Assembly: GCF_028736035.1 (NCBI RefSeq)
Contig: NZ_CP117866.1
Location: forward strand, 8,163,001 to 8,227,000
Source: Streptomyces sp. T12
Lineage (GTDB): Bacteria > Actinomycetota > Actinomycetes > Streptomycetales > Streptomycetaceae
Direction of reading: 5' to 3'
Length of the DNA: 64,000 nucleotides
Of the stretch, positions 36,387 through 46,024 are shown in pieces; within the stretch, counting starts at the first letter, position 1; every line of letters begins with the position of its first letter. A program made the position numbers and the translations under genes. The notes below the pieces were generated by a model. That model saw only the letters and a list, made by a program, of their open reading frames with translations, made no database searches and was not told where the DNA came from.

Positions 36387-36516
36387 TCCCGCTCACCAGA
36401 ACACACTTGAAGGCACTCCGGCGGCAGCAGCTCCAAACCCCTCCTCGGTGTCGGTGCGGGGACCGCCCGGGTACCCGCGACCGCACCGGCGACTGCTCCG
36501 GCTGCTGCTACGGCGA

Positions 36517-36999
36517 CTACTCCGGCTTCGCCTCCGCCGCGAAGTCGGGCATCAGCGCGCACATCGCCTCGCGCTGGGTGGGCCCCATGAACCGCGCCAG
36601 CGCCTCCTTGACCGTCTCGGCGAGGACCCCGGAGGCCTCCTTGATCAGGCCCCGGGCCTTCTCGGTGAGGGCGACCTCGACGCCCCGCTTGTCGCCGCAC
36701 ACCGACTTGCGGGTGACCAGGCCGGCGTGCTGGAGGCAGGCGATCTGGTAGGTGAGCCGGGTCTTGGGGCGGCCCAGGAGCTCGGCGATCCGCGTCATGC
36801 GCAGCGCCTGGCCGGGGTCCGCGGCGAGCAGGCACAGGACCAGGAACTCGTCGTGCGAGACGTCCAGCCGTTCCTTGACGACGTTGCGCAGCTCCTGCTC
36901 GACGGCTCCCGTCGCGGCCAGCATCAGCATCCAGGCGTGCAGCTCGACGGGCAGCAGTCCGTCGCCGGAGGCGGAGGGGCATTCGGAGAGGTCGGCCAT
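36517..36999 (-). CDS. MarR family transcriptional regulator
   Basis: 160 residues from ATG 36999. The winged helix domain spans about 60-115: LDVSHDEFLVLCLLAA, then MTRIAELLGRPKTRLTYQIACL as the recognition helix region, and KRGVEVALTEKARG as the wing. N- and C-terminal helices form the dimer. Two cysteines (CLLAAD, SVCGDK) could allow redox sensing, not proven. It is divergent from the yceI gene with two palindromes in the gap, so it very likely represses itself and yceI, as in many streptomycetes. Confidence 0.93.
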   Translation of the reverse strand: MADLSECPSASGDGLLPVELHAWMLMLAATGAVEQELRNVVKERLDVSHDEFLVLCLLAADPGQALRMTRIAELLGRPKTRLTYQIACLQHAGLVTRKSVCGDKRGVEVALTEKARGLIKEASGVLAETVKEALARFMGPTQREAMCALMPDFAAEAKPE

Positions 37000-37019
37000 G
37001 ATTTCGAGTGTAGCTGTTG

Positions 37020-37064
37020 TTCAAAATTGGAGTATCGGCTAGCGTGTGGTCATCCAAATTTGGA
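37020..37064. promoter_or_regulatory. Twin MarR operators in the marR-yceI gap
   Basis: TTCAAAATTGGA (37020-37031) and the perfect palindrome TCCAAATTTGGA (37053-37064) have the same half-site and are centred 33 bp apart, about three helical turns. They sit in an AT-rich island of the divergent gap. Confidence 0.85.
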
Positions 37065-37109
37065 CTACAGCCCCCGATGACTCCCCCCGATGCTCAGGAG
37101 TGAAAGATC

Positions 37110-37628
37110 ATGACCGTCGCCGTCGAAACCGGAACCTGGCAGCTCGACCCCGCCGCCTCCACCGTCGCCCTCCGGCACAAGACCTTCTGGGGCCTGGTCA
37201 CCGTGAAGGGCACCTTCGCCGCCGTCACCGGCGACGGCGAGGTACGCCCCGACGGCTCCGCCACAGGCACGATCACCCTGGACGTCGCCTCCCTGGACAC
37301 CCGCAACGCCAAGCGTGACGAGCATCTGCGCGCCGCCGACTTCTTCGACGCCGCCCACCACCCCGAGATCACCTTCTCGGTCCGCAGCGCCGAACTCCGC
37401 GCCGACGACACCGTGCACGTCGTCGGTCAGCTCACCGTCCGTGGCATCAGCCGCCCCAAGTCCTTCACCGCCCGCCTCGTCGGCGCGGACGCCGACGCGC
37501 TCACCCTGGACACCGAGTTCACCGTCGACCGCGACCAGTTCGGCATGGGCTGGAACCAGCTCGGCATGATCCGCGGCCTGACCACGGTCGCCGGCACGCT
37601 CCGCTTCACCCGGACCGCGGCAGCCTGA
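37110..37628 (+). CDS. yceI: YceI family lipid-binding protein
   Basis: 172 residues from ATG 37110 with AGGAG 9 nt upstream. The YceI lipocalin-like pattern is complete: WQLDPAASTVALRHKTFWG, VKGTFAAVTGDGEV, ASLDTRNAKRDEHLRAADFFDAA, EITFSVRSAEL, VRGISRPKSF and WNQLGMIRGLTTVAG. There is no signal peptide, in line with cytosolic actinobacterial members; homologues bind isoprenoids such as polyprenols. Probably under control of the divergent MarR. The last 23 bp overlap the 3' end of the convergent membrane glycosyltransferase gene. Confidence 0.95.
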   Translation: MTVAVETGTWQLDPAASTVALRHKTFWGLVTVKGTFAAVTGDGEVRPDGSATGTITLDVASLDTRNAKRDEHLRAADFFDAAHHPEITFSVRSAELRADDTVHVVGQLTVRGISRPKSFTARLVGADADALTLDTEFTVDRDQFGMGWNQLGMIRGLTTVAGTLRFTRTAAA

Positions 37629-39327
37629 CGTCGGCGCTCGACAGCGTCTGCGGTACGGCCGTGAACGCCCGCAGCCGGATCCGTACGCCCGGCCGGGGGA
37701 GGACGAACCGCCCTGCGGGCGCCCGGAGTTCGTAGAGCTCGGTCGTGTGAGCGGGCACCGCGGCCGGTCCGCGTACGACCGTCCAGTACTGGTTCATGCC
37801 CTGGCCCGTGGTGACGGTGAAGTGAGGCGTCAGGGCGGCGGCGTCCCTGTTGGTGACCTCAACCGCCAGTCGGCTCACGGAAGTTGGCGTCGCCCAACGT
37901 GCCGCCGTCACCCGCATCCCCAGCGGCGGCGTCCCGGTCGCCGCCCATGCCGCGCTCGCCAGGGCCGGGGCGAGCAGCAGCGCGGCCGCCGCGATCCGCG
38001 CCGGACGCCGGCGGAACACCCCGGGGCGCGGCTGCCAGGCGGTGGCGAACTCCGACGCGGGCGTGGTGATCGCCGCCGCCAGCCACAGCGGCGTCATCAT
38101 CAGGTAGTAGCCGTCCTGCGACCGGGTCGCCAGGAAGAACGCGCACCACGGCAGGACGGTCGCCGCGGGCCCCAGCCGCCGCACGAACAGCACGAAGAGC
38201 GCGAGCAGCCCCGCCGCCAGCAGCATGCTCGCGTGCGCGTACCAGTCGAGCCGGTCGCTGCCGTCGGTGAAGTACAGCGAGATGCCGACCACACCCTGCC
38301 CGTGGATCACCGCGCCCTGCGTCAGCGGCAGCGCGATGCCCCGGATCCAGGTGCCGGGCTCGCTCACGACGAAGTACGCGTTGAGCAACAGCCATACGAC
38401 GCCGGCGGCCCCGGCGATCCGCGCCACCACCAGCGCCGCCGCCCGCCCGCCCAGCTCCCCGCGCCGCACGGCGTAGATCCCGGCCAGCAGGAACGGCGCG
38501 ACGAACCACGGCAGCTGCTGCGCCGCGCACGCCGCCCCCAGACACGCCGCCCGCGCCAGCCCCCCGGCCCCGAGCCGCCCGCCCCGCCCGATCCGCGGCC
38601 ACCGCACCACCACCGGCACCAGCAGGGCCAGCGCCACGATCGCCGGATAGCCGAGGCGGCCGTACGAGGGCAGGAAGCCGAAGCCCAGGTACGCCATGGT
38701 CGCCGCCGACCGCCACGGCGTGGGCAGCATCCGCCACAGCACGACGGCGCCGGCGACGAGGGCGGCCGTGCTCACCGCGATGGCGGGCATGCCCCCGTGC
38801 CCCAGCCACAGCAGCGGTGCCGTCAGCAGCGGGGCCAGCGGCGGATAGCCGTACGTGAAGTCGTAGCCGCCCGTCACCGTCGGGGTGAGCGCGACGCCGT
38901 GGCCGAAGAGCCAGGGCCACGGCTGCCCGTAGACGGGGTGCCCGGCGACCAGTTCCCGGGCGGCCTGGGTGGTGAGGATCGCCTCGTCGCTGCCCGCGTG
39001 GTTCATCGCCCACGCGCAGAGCGTCAGCGTCACGGCGGTCACCAGGACACAGAGGTCGACGCGGGCCAGCGACCTCGCCCGCCGTACGACCAGTGCCAGC
39101 ACGCCACAGACCAGGATCGAGGCGTAGCACACCGAGATGGCCGCGGCCACGACGAGCCGGTGGCCGGCCGCCTGCGTCCAGATCGCGCGCGTGCCGATGA
39201 AGAGGCTGATGTCCGCGAGGAGGGTCAGGACGCGGTGCCACTGGGCGGGGGGTTCCAGGATCGTGGCGGGCACCGACCACTGCGTCCGTCGGCCGGGCGT
39301 CACCAGCTGCTGTTCTGCCAACTGCAC
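37606..39327 (-). CDS. Polyprenyl-phosphate-dependent glycosyltransferase, multi-pass (GT87/DUF2029-like)
   Basis: 573 residues from GTG 39327, with about 12 hydrophobic segments. The first extracytoplasmic loop holds HAGSDEAILTTQAARELV with the acidic pair expected of GT-C enzymes, followed by YDFTYGYPPLAPLL, a pattern of mannosyltransferases of the GT87/GT39 classes. The C-terminal 120 residues form a beta-rich exported domain (LAVEVTNRDAAALTPHFTV). It probably transfers a sugar from a polyprenyl-phosphate donor to a glycolipid or protein outside the membrane. Donor and acceptor unknown. No clear Shine-Dalgarno precedes the GTG. Convergent overlap of 23 bp with yceI. Confidence 0.8.
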   Translation of the reverse strand: MQLAEQQLVTPGRRTQWSVPATILEPPAQWHRVLTLLADISLFIGTRAIWTQAAGHRLVVAAAISVCYASILVCGVLALVVRRARSLARVDLCVLVTAVTLTLCAWAMNHAGSDEAILTTQAARELVAGHPVYGQPWPWLFGHGVALTPTVTGGYDFTYGYPPLAPLLTAPLLWLGHGGMPAIAVSTAALVAGAVVLWRMLPTPWRSAATMAYLGFGFLPSYGRLGYPAIVALALLVPVVVRWPRIGRGGRLGAGGLARAACLGAACAAQQLPWFVAPFLLAGIYAVRRGELGGRAAALVVARIAGAAGVVWLLLNAYFVVSEPGTWIRGIALPLTQGAVIHGQGVVGISLYFTDGSDRLDWYAHASMLLAAGLLALFVLFVRRLGPAATVLPWCAFFLATRSQDGYYLMMTPLWLAAAITTPASEFATAWQPRPGVFRRRPARIAAAALLLAPALASAAWAATGTPPLGMRVTAARWATPTSVSRLAVEVTNRDAAALTPHFTVTTGQGMNQYWTVVRGPAAVPAHTTELYELRAPAGRFVLPRPGVRIRLRAFTAVPQTLSSADVRLPRSG

Positions 39328-39437
39328 GGAACCGGACGGTAATCACGCCTGGTGAGCGCGGCGCCGACGGAGGTGAAGAGTCCGGTGTGAGGCAGGTGAG
39401 AGATCCCCGGGGCCTGCGGGGGCCGCCCCGGCGGCGG

Positions 39438-42400
39438 TCAGTAGACGTCTCGGACGTACCGCTTCGCCGCCGCCAGCTGCTTCACGTACGCCGACGCCTC
39501 GGCCTCCGCCAGCCCGCCGTGCGCGACCGCGATGTCCCTGAGCGCCTGGTCCACGTCCTTGGCCATGCGTGAGGCGTCGCCGCAGACGTAGAAGTGGGCG
39601 CCGTCCTGGAGCCAGCGCCACAGCTCCGGGCCGTGTTCGCGCATCCGGTCCTGGACGTACACCTTGTTGCGCTGGTCGCGGGAGAAGGCGGTGTCGAGCC
39701 GGGCGAGAGCGCCCCCGTCGAGCAGCGCGGTCAGCTCGTCCTCGTAGTAGAAGTCGCTGGCCCGGTGCTGCTCCCCGAAGAACAGCCAGTTGGGCGCCTT
39801 GTGCCCGAGCGCGTCCCGCTCCTGCAGGAAGCCGACGAAGGGCGCGACGCCCGTACCCGGGCCGACCATGACCATCGGCGTGGAGGCGTCCGCGGGCGGC
39901 CGGAAGTGCGGGGAGCGCTGCACGAACACCGGCACCTCGGTGTCCGGCTCGGCGTCGGCGAGGAAGGGCGAGCAGACCCCGCCGCGCGGCCGGCCGTGCA
40001 GGTTCTCGTACCGCACAACGGAGACCGTCAGCGAGACGCTGTGCGGGTCGACGAGCGGGCTGGACGATATCGAGTACAGGCGCGGCTGGAGCTTCCTGAG
40101 CACCCCGGCCCACTCCTCGGCGCCCGCCCGCACGGGGTGTTCGGCGAGGACGTCCACCGCCTGCCGCCCCCAACTCCACTGCGCCAGACCGTCCTTGTTG
40201 TCGGGCCGCAGCAGCCGGCGCAACTCCCGGTCGTCACGGACGCGCTCGGCGACGAAGCGGAGCAGGTCCGAGGTGATCTTCGTGATGTCGAGGTGCCGGT
40301 GCAGGGCCTCGGCGAAGGAGACCTCACCGACGCCGTCCAACTGCACGGCGGTCGAGCCGTCGACGCCCGTCACCGCGAGCCACTCCTCCACCAGCGCGGG
40401 CGAGTTGACCGGACGGACGCCGAGCGCGTCGCCCGCCTCGTACGTCAGCGGGGTCCCGCTCGTGTCGAAGGTGAAGCGCCGCACCTCCTTGCCCGCGCCG
40501 GGCAGGCTGAGCAGCCGGTTGCCGACGAGGCGGGCGGTGGTGGGGGCGGGCTTGGGTCCGGCCTTCGTGGCCTTCGGCTTCTCGGCCGCGGGTACGTCCG
40601 TGCCGTCCAGTGCCGTGAGGACCTGGTCGAGCCACACACCGGCGGACGGCTCGTAGTCCGGTTCGCAATCCGTACGGGGTGCCAGGCGCACCGCGCCCAG
40701 CTCGTCCAGCCGGGCATCGAGCCGCCGCCCGTGCCCGCAGAAGTCGTCGTACGAGGAGTCGCCGAAGGCGAGCACGGCGTACCGCACTCCGTCCAGCCGG
40801 GGAGCCCCCTCCTCGGACAGCGTGTCCCAGAAGCCCGACCCGTTGTCGGGCGCGTCGCCGTCGCCGAACGTGCTGGTGATCAGCAGCAGGTCGGCTCCGG
40901 ACGGCAGCGTGCCCGGGTCGGTGTCGTCCATGCCGACGAGGGTCGCCCGGTGCCCGTCGGCGGAGAGCCGCTCGGCCACGGATCCGGCGAATTCCTCGGC
41001 GTTCCCGGTCTGCGAGGCCCACAGCACGACGACCTCGCGGCCGGGCCGGCGCACGTCGGCGGGCTGGGCGGCCGACCGTGAGTACATGCCGGCGAGGACG
41101 CCGTTGACCCACATCGCGTGCTCGGGGCTGAAGGGCGCGTCCGGCGGCAGGACAGGGATGCCGGGCGCGCCGGTCTCGATGCCGGCGAGGAAGCCGGTCA
41201 GATAGAGGCGTTCCTGGGCGGTCAGGACGGGCGGCGGGGCGGGGTCGAGCCCGAACGGGTTGGCGCCCGGGGTGACGGCGGTCGGGACGATGACCTCGGC
41301 GGGCTGCATCGAGGCCGGCATCGGAGCCGGAGGCGGCGCCGGCTCGTTGACCTTGGCCAGCGATACGGCGCACACCTTGAACTCGGGCTGGAAGGAGATC
41401 GGATCCACGGCGTCGCTCGTCACCGCGTTGATGCTCAGATACTCCCCGAACAGGTCGTTCCAGTGGAACGGAGCGAAACAGTCCCCCGGCCGCACCCGAT
41501 CGGTCACCACCGCCGGCAGCACCGCCCGCCCCCGCCGCGAGGCGACCTCCACCCGGTCCCCGTCGGCGATCCCCAGCTCACGCGCGTCCTGCGGATGCAT
41601 CTCCACGAACGGCCCCGGGTTCAGCTTGTTGAGCTTGGCGACCCTTCCGGTCTTGGTCAGCGTGTGCCACTGGTGCTGCACCCGCCCCGTGTTCAGCACG
41701 AAGGGGTAGTCGTCGTCCGGCATCTCGGCGGCCGGCATGTGCGGCCGGGCGTGGAAGACACCCCGCCCGCTCGCGGTCGGGAACCGCAGCTCGCCGTCCG
41801 CGTCGACGTACCGGATGGGATTGCGCGCCGGCCCGCCCACGTCGGCGGCCGGCCACTGCACCGGCGTGGTGCGCAGCCGCTCGTACGTCACCCCGCGCAG
41901 ATCCCAGCCGGTCACCGGGTTCCAGGCCCGGCGTATCTCCTCGAAGACGTCCTCGGCGCTGTCGTAGGAGAACCCCTTCTCGTACCCCATCGCGCACGCG
42001 ACGGCCGCGATGATCCGCCAGTCGGCCATCGCCTCTCCGGGCGGGTCGGCCACCGGCCGGGTCAGTGTCAGATTGCGCTCGCTGTTGACGAAGACGCCCT
42101 CGCCCTCGGTCCACAGGGCGCCGGGCAGCACGACATCGGCGTACGCGTTGGTCTCGGTCTCGCCGAAGACGTCCTGCGTGACGACGAACTCGGCGGCCTC
42201 CAGCCCCTCGATGACGGTGCGGCGATTGGCGACCGAGGCGACGGGGTTGGTGCAGATGATCCAGCAGGCCTTGATCTCCCCGTCGGCCATCTTCTGGAAC
42301 ATCTCGACGGTGCCCTTGCCCACCCCGTCGGCGCGCAGCGTGCCCGGCGGCAGCTCCCACAGCTCCTCGACGAAGGTCCGCTCGGCGTCGACGAGGACGG

Positions 42401-43487
42401 ACCGCTGCCCCGGCAGCCCCGGCCCCATGTACCCCATCTCACGCCCGCCCATGGCGTTGGGCTGCCCGGTCAGGGAGAAGGGCCCGGAGCCCGGACGGCA
42501 GATGGCCCCCGTGGCCAGATGCAGGTTGACCAGGGCATTCGTGTTCCAGGTGCCGTGCGTGGACTGGTTGAGCCCCATCGTCCAGCAGCTCATCCACTCG
42601 CCCGCCTCACCGATCAGCCGGGCGGCGGTGCGAAGGTCGTCCTCGGCGAGTCCGGTGATCTCGGCGACGGCGCCCGGCGTGTAGTCGGCGAGGAAGGCGG
42701 GCATCGCCTCCCAGCCGTCGGTGTGGGCGGCGATGAAGTCGGGGTCGGTGTGACCGTTCTCGATCAGCAGGTGCAGCAGGCCGTTGAGCAGGGCGAGGTC
42801 CGTGCCCGGCTTGACCTGGAGGAACAGATCGGCCTTGGCGGCGGTGGCGGTGCGTCGCGGATCGACCACGATGAGTTTCGCGCCCGCCTTGACCCGCTCC
42901 ATCATCCGCAGGAAGAGGATGGGGTGGCAGTCGGCCATGTTCGAGCCGATGACCAGGAAGACGTCCGCCTTCTCGAAGTCCTCGTACGACCCGGGCGGCC
43001 CGTCGGCGCCGAGGGACAGCTTGTATCCCATGCCCGCGCTGGCCATGCAGAGCCGCGAGTTCGACTCGATCTGGTTGGTGCGGATGAATCCCTTGGCCAG
43101 CTTGTTCGCGAGGTACTGGGCCTCCAGGCTCATCTGCCCGGACACATAGAAGGCGACCGCGTCCGGCCCGTGCTCGTCGATGATCGAGCGGAGCCGGCGG
43201 GCGGTCTCGGCCACGGCATCGGCGGCCGGGGAGGGCACCGGCTCCTCGCCTCGGTCGTCCCTGACCAGCGCGTTCGTCAGCCGACCGGGTGCGGCGAGCA
43301 TCTCGGCCGTGGTCGCGCCCTTGGTGCACAGCCGGCCGGCGTTCGCCGGGTGCGCCTTGTCGCCGGAGGCCTTCAGCACCGTACGCCGCCCGTCCGGCCC
43401 CATCCCGACGTCCAGCAGGATTCCGCAGCCGACCCCGCAGTACGTGCAGACCGTCCGGACCTGGGTCGTGGAGGTGGTCTCGGTCAC
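39438..43487 (-). CDS. nasA: Single-chain assimilatory nitrate reductase: Mo-bisMGD + flavodoxin + FAD/NAD reductase
   Basis: 1349 residues from GTG 43487 (GGAGAAGGG upstream). CTYCGVGC at residues 14-21 and a fourth Cys near 51 bind a 4Fe-4S cluster. The molybdopterin domain runs to about 720 ([34 protein letters not shown]). At about 820 a flavodoxin-like FMN domain begins ([12 protein letters not shown]), then an FNR-type FAD domain from about 980 with RLYSISSSP. The NADPH site [13 protein letters not shown] is at about 1206 and the C-terminus is YVRDVY. It reduces nitrate to nitrite in the cytosol with electrons from NAD(P)H through one polypeptide. The longer frame to ATG 43568 would include the GlnR box, so GTG 43487 is preferred. 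Confidence 0.93.
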   Translation of the reverse strand: MTETTSTTQVRTVCTYCGVGCGILLDVGMGPDGRRTVLKASGDKAHPANAGRLCTKGATTAEMLAAPGRLTNALVRDDRGEEPVPSPAADAVAETARRLRSIIDEHGPDAVAFYVSGQMSLEAQYLANKLAKGFIRTNQIESNSRLCMASAGMGYKLSLGADGPPGSYEDFEKADVFLVIGSNMADCHPILFLRMMERVKAGAKLIVVDPRRTATAAKADLFLQVKPGTDLALLNGLLHLLIENGHTDPDFIAAHTDGWEAMPAFLADYTPGAVAEITGLAEDDLRTAARLIGEAGEWMSCWTMGLNQSTHGTWNTNALVNLHLATGAICRPGSGPFSLTGQPNAMGGREMGYMGPGLPGQRSVLVDAERTFVEELWELPPGTLRADGVGKGTVEMFQKMADGEIKACWIICTNPVASVANRRTVIEGLEAAEFVVTQDVFGETETNAYADVVLPGALWTEGEGVFVNSERNLTLTRPVADPPGEAMADWRIIAAVACAMGYEKGFSYDSAEDVFEEIRRAWNPVTGWDLRGVTYERLRTTPVQWPAADVGGPARNPIRYVDADGELRFPTASGRGVFHARPHMPAAEMPDDDYPFVLNTGRVQHQWHTLTKTGRVAKLNKLNPGPFVEMHPQDARELGIADGDRVEVASRRGRAVLPAVVTDRVRPGDCFAPFHWNDLFGEYLSINAVTSDAVDPISFQPEFKVCAVSLAKVNEPAPPPAPMPASMQPAEVIVPTAVTPGANPFGLDPAPPPVLTAQERLYLTGFLAGIETGAPGIPVLPPDAPFSPEHAMWVNGVLAGMYSRSAAQPADVRRPGREVVVLWASQTGNAEEFAGSVAERLSADGHRATLVGMDDTDPGTLPSGADLLLITSTFGDGDAPDNGSGFWDTLSEEGAPRLDGVRYAVLAFGDSSYDDFCGHGRRLDARLDELGAVRLAPRTDCEPDYEPSAGVWLDQVLTALDGTDVPAAEKPKATKAGPKPAPTTARLVGNRLLSLPGAGKEVRRFTFDTSGTPLTYEAGDALGVRPVNSPALVEEWLAVTGVDGSTAVQLDGVGEVSFAEALHRHLDITKITSDLLRFVAERVRDDRELRRLLRPDNKDGLAQWSWGRQAVDVLAEHPVRAGAEEWAGVLRKLQPRLYSISSSPLVDPHSVSLTVSVVRYENLHGRPRGGVCSPFLADAEPDTEVPVFVQRSPHFRPPADASTPMVMVGPGTGVAPFVGFLQERDALGHKAPNWLFFGEQHRASDFYYEDELTALLDGGALARLDTAFSRDQRNKVYVQDRMREHGPELWRWLQDGAHFYVCGDASRMAKDVDQALRDIAVAHGGLAEAEASAYVKQLAAAKRYVRDVY

Positions 43488-43539
43488 ACGCTGCCCTTCT
43501 CCGGCGGTCGGGGTGATGCATGAAGCGTACGAATTGCCC

Positions 43540-43555
43540 GTTACGTCGATGTCAC
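43540..43555 (-). promoter_or_regulatory. GlnR box upstream of nasA
   Basis: On the minus strand GTGAC-ATCGAC-GTAAC fits the streptomycete GlnR consensus gTnAc-n6-GaAAc at 9 of 10 defined positions (A to T at b-site position 2). It is 53 bp upstream of the GTG start. nasA is an established GlnR target in S. coelicolor. Confidence 0.75.
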
Positions 43556-43604
43556 ATCCCTTGATCATGAGGAGTTACGTCGGCCACACAGCCGCCGAGG
43601 GCCC

Positions 43605-43656
43605 GATGTGAGGGCGATGTGAGGGCTGCGGGACGGCGCGATGCGGTCGCGCATCG
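43605..43656. repeat. Direct repeat and small inverted repeat in the nasA-sepF gap
   Basis: GATGTGAGGGC occurs twice head to tail (about 43605-43626), followed by the inverted repeat CGATGCG-GTCG-CGCATCG (43639-43656). These lie in the divergent promoter gap before the sepF-like gene. Role unknown. Confidence 0.6.
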
Positions 43657-43739
43657 TGTCGCTGTTGGGCCGAACGGGTGACTTGGCGTAAGAATTGGCT
43701 GGTGCAGGCATTGAAGGCGAGTCAAGGCGGGGGGAGCCG

Positions 43740-44129
43740 GTGAACAGCCACGACGTCACCGATGAACAGTGGGAGGGGCTCGCCCAGGTCGTGCCGTTGC
43801 GCGGCCGTGACGCCTGGCCGTCCGCGGTGGACCACCGAGTGCCCCCGGAGGCGGTGACGGAGCCGCGTCGCCGGTTCGTCGTCCTACGGGTCAACGTGTT
43901 CGCGGACGCCCGCGACGTCGCCGAGACACTGATGGCGGGGATTCCGGTGCTGCTGGATCTGACAGGGGCGGAGACCGAGGTCGCCAAACGGGTCCTCGAC
44001 TTCAGCACGGGCGTCGTCTTCGGGCTGGCGAGCGGGATGCACCGGGTGGACCGGAATGTGTTCCTGCTGACGCCGCCGGGGACCGAGGTGAGCGGGTTGA
44101 TGGAGGGCGCGGGAGTTCCTGGCGCGTGA
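43740..44129 (+). CDS. SepF-like cell division protein (paralogue)
   Basis: 129 residues from GTG 43740 (GGGGAG upstream). The SepF core is present: RFVVLRVNVFADARDVAETL, PVLLDLTGAETEVAKRVLDF, GVVFGLASGMHRVDRNVFLL. Residues before it (EQWEGLAQVVPLRGRDAW) are short, and there is no clear N-terminal amphipathic membrane-binding helix, unlike the main SepF next to ftsZ. Streptomyces has several SepF-like proteins; this is one of the smaller accessory ones. Likely acts at the septum in sporulation or vegetative division by polymerising and contacting FtsZ; not proven for this copy. Confidence 0.88.
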   Translation: MNSHDVTDEQWEGLAQVVPLRGRDAWPSAVDHRVPPEAVTEPRRRFVVLRVNVFADARDVAETLMAGIPVLLDLTGAETEVAKRVLDFSTGVVFGLASGMHRVDRNVFLLTPPGTEVSGLMEGAGVPGA

Positions 44130-44249
44130 GGGGGGCTGCGGTCCCGGCAGGTGAGGGGGCGGGGCGGGCGGGGCGGGCGGTCCCTCGATCGTAGGAAGGG
44201 TGCCGGGGTGGAACGGTTCGCCTGACGGCAGGGGTCCTACGGTCCGGAC

Positions 44250-45482
44250 ATGGCCGTGTCGTCTGAGTCGTCCGTGACAGGTGTCGCTTCCCTCTCGCCT
44301 TCCGTGCAGTCCGTGGGCGAGGCGCATGCCGCCCGGCCTCGCGTCACCGAGCTGCGGCTGTCCGCGTTCGCCGGGCATCGGCGGGCCGCGCTTGCGCTCG
44401 GGGCGTTCACGCTCTTCGCCGGGCCGAGCGGGTGCGGGAAGACGACCGCGCTGCGGGCGTACGAGGCGCTGGCACGGCTCGGTGGGGGTGCCGGGGTCGG
44501 TGAGGTGTTCGCCGATCCGGTGGCCTGCGTGCCCGAGCGGGCCCGGCCCGATGCCCAACGGCGGCGTGGCTTCCGTATCGGCTGCACGGCCGACGGTCCC
44601 GAGGGGCCGGTCCGGCTCGATGTCGCCGTGCAGGCCGAGCCGGAACTGCGCATCGTGGGAGAGCGGTTGAGCGCGGGCGGTGTGGTCCTGCTGGAGACGG
44701 CCCTGCGCGACCCGAGCAGGCCCTACGTTCAGGCCGCCTGGCATACGGCCGGTCAGTCGCCGGTGACACGGGCGCCGCTGCCCGACGATCGGCTCGGTAC
44801 CGCTCTGCTGCCGCTGCGGGTGGCCGGCAAGACGGACGGGCAGCGGCGGGTGCTCGCCGCCGCGGAGCAGATGGTGGTGGCGTTGCGGTCGGTCTTCGCC
44901 TGCGATCCCCGGCCCGATCGGATGCGGGCTCCCGCGCCGGTCGGTTCCGGGCGGCTGCTCGGGGGCTGCGACAACCTCGCCGATGTGCTGTGGCGGACCC
45001 GCGCCGAATGCGGGCGGCGGCATGCGCAGTTCGTGGCCGCGGTGGGGGCGGGGTGTGCCGGGGCGGTGGCGGACGTGGTCGCCGAGGTGCTGGGGGACGG
45101 GACGGTGCGGGGGGTGCTCGACCGGGGGGACGGGGTGCGGACGGAGCTCGGGCGGCTGGGCGATGGTGAGCTGCGGTATCTCGCGCTGTCGTTGGTGCTG
45201 TTGACCGGGCCCGGGGTGCTGGAGGTCGACTCGGTCGGTGAGGTGCCCGCGGCGATGCAGACGCTGACCGTGCTCGCGGATGGGCTCGACCGGGGGCTGG
45301 ATCCGGGGCAGCGCGGGGAGTTGGTGCGGCTGGCGGCGCGGATGTGTGAGCGGGGGCATATTCGGGTGGTCGGGGCGGTGAGTGACGTGGCAGGGGTCTT
45401 GGGGGCTTCGGGGGCGGCCGGGGTGGCGGGGGTGGCGGGGACGGAGGTCGATGGCGTCACGGTGGTACACCTGACGCCGTGA
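44250..45482 (+). CDS. AAA/ABC-type ATPase (RecF/OLD-like), function unknown
   Basis: 410 residues from ATG 44250. The Walker A loop GPSGCGKTTAL is at about residue 58 after LTELRLSAF-like strand residues, and a late signature LGRLGDGELRYLALSLVLL fits the ABC signature (LSxGxxR). The following VLEVDSVGEVP looks like a Walker B in which the catalytic acid is less clear. The middle portion is divergent. This pattern is seen in AAA_21/RecF-like ATPases of unknown role. The stop overlaps the start of a MazG-like gene by 4 bp (GTGA), so they are translated together. It may act in nucleotide or DNA maintenance; inference only. Confidence 0.75.
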   Translation: MAVSSESSVTGVASLSPSVQSVGEAHAARPRVTELRLSAFAGHRRAALALGAFTLFAGPSGCGKTTALRAYEALARLGGGAGVGEVFADPVACVPERARPDAQRRRGFRIGCTADGPEGPVRLDVAVQAEPELRIVGERLSAGGVVLLETALRDPSRPYVQAAWHTAGQSPVTRAPLPDDRLGTALLPLRVAGKTDGQRRVLAAAEQMVVALRSVFACDPRPDRMRAPAPVGSGRLLGGCDNLADVLWRTRAECGRRHAQFVAAVGAGCAGAVADVVAEVLGDGTVRGVLDRGDGVRTELGRLGDGELRYLALSLVLLTGPGVLEVDSVGEVPAAMQTLTVLADGLDRGLDPGQRGELVRLAARMCERGHIRVVGAVSDVAGVLGASGAAGVAGVAGTEVDGVTVVHLTP

Positions 45483-45805
45483 ACGAACCTCTTGATGTGG
45501 CCAAGCTGCAGCGCAGGCTGGCCGAGTTCGCCGCCGTGCGCAACTGGCAGCCGTATCACACGCCGAAGAACCTCGTCGCCGCGCTCAGCGTCGAGGCGTC
45601 CGAACTGGTGGAGATCTTCCAGTGGTTGACGCCGGAGGAGTCGGCGCGGGTCATGGACGACCCGGACACCTCGGCGCGGGTGACCGATGAGGTCGCGGAT
45701 GTGCTGGCGTATCTGTTGCAGCTGTGCGAGGTGCTCGGGATCGATCCGTTGGCGGCGTTGGACGCGAAGATCGACCGGAACGAGCGGAGGTTTCCGGCGC
45801 CGTAG
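45479..45805 (+). CDS. MazG-like nucleotide pyrophosphohydrolase
   Basis: 108 residues from GTG 45479. The single MazG/dCTP-pyrophosphatase-like domain has EASELVEIFQW (E-x-x-E) at about residue 40 and DEVADVLAYLLQL (E/D-x-x-D) at about 72, which bind magnesium. Family members hydrolyse non-canonical or excess NTPs to NMPs and pyrophosphate. The length is typical for the short iMazG/RS21-C6 type. Translationally coupled to the ATPase gene. No toxin-antitoxin partner is seen. Confidence 0.9.
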   Translation: MNEPLDVAKLQRRLAEFAAVRNWQPYHTPKNLVAALSVEASELVEIFQWLTPEESARVMDDPDTSARVTDEVADVLAYLLQLCEVLGIDPLAALDAKIDRNERRFPAP

Positions 45806-46024
45806 GGGAGGGGCCGCGTAGGGGGTGTGAGGGAGAGGCGGCGTGGGGGAGGCGCGCAGTCCGGTTTTACTCTCTGTGTTCATTCAGCAGGTCGTAGCTG
45901 AAAAGTTGTCCGCAGATTTCCGTCTTCCTCTGGCTTTTCGTCTCAAGGGCCTTCACTCTGGGTAGTGGACAAGGGAGTTCGGGCGGACGCGTGGGCAGCG
46001 CGTCGGGACAGACGGGGACTGCGG

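Noticed and set aside
43488..43568. ATG 43568 as the nasA start
   Set aside because: The extra 27 residues would cover the GlnR box and are not family-like; GTG 43487 has a good ribosome binding site.
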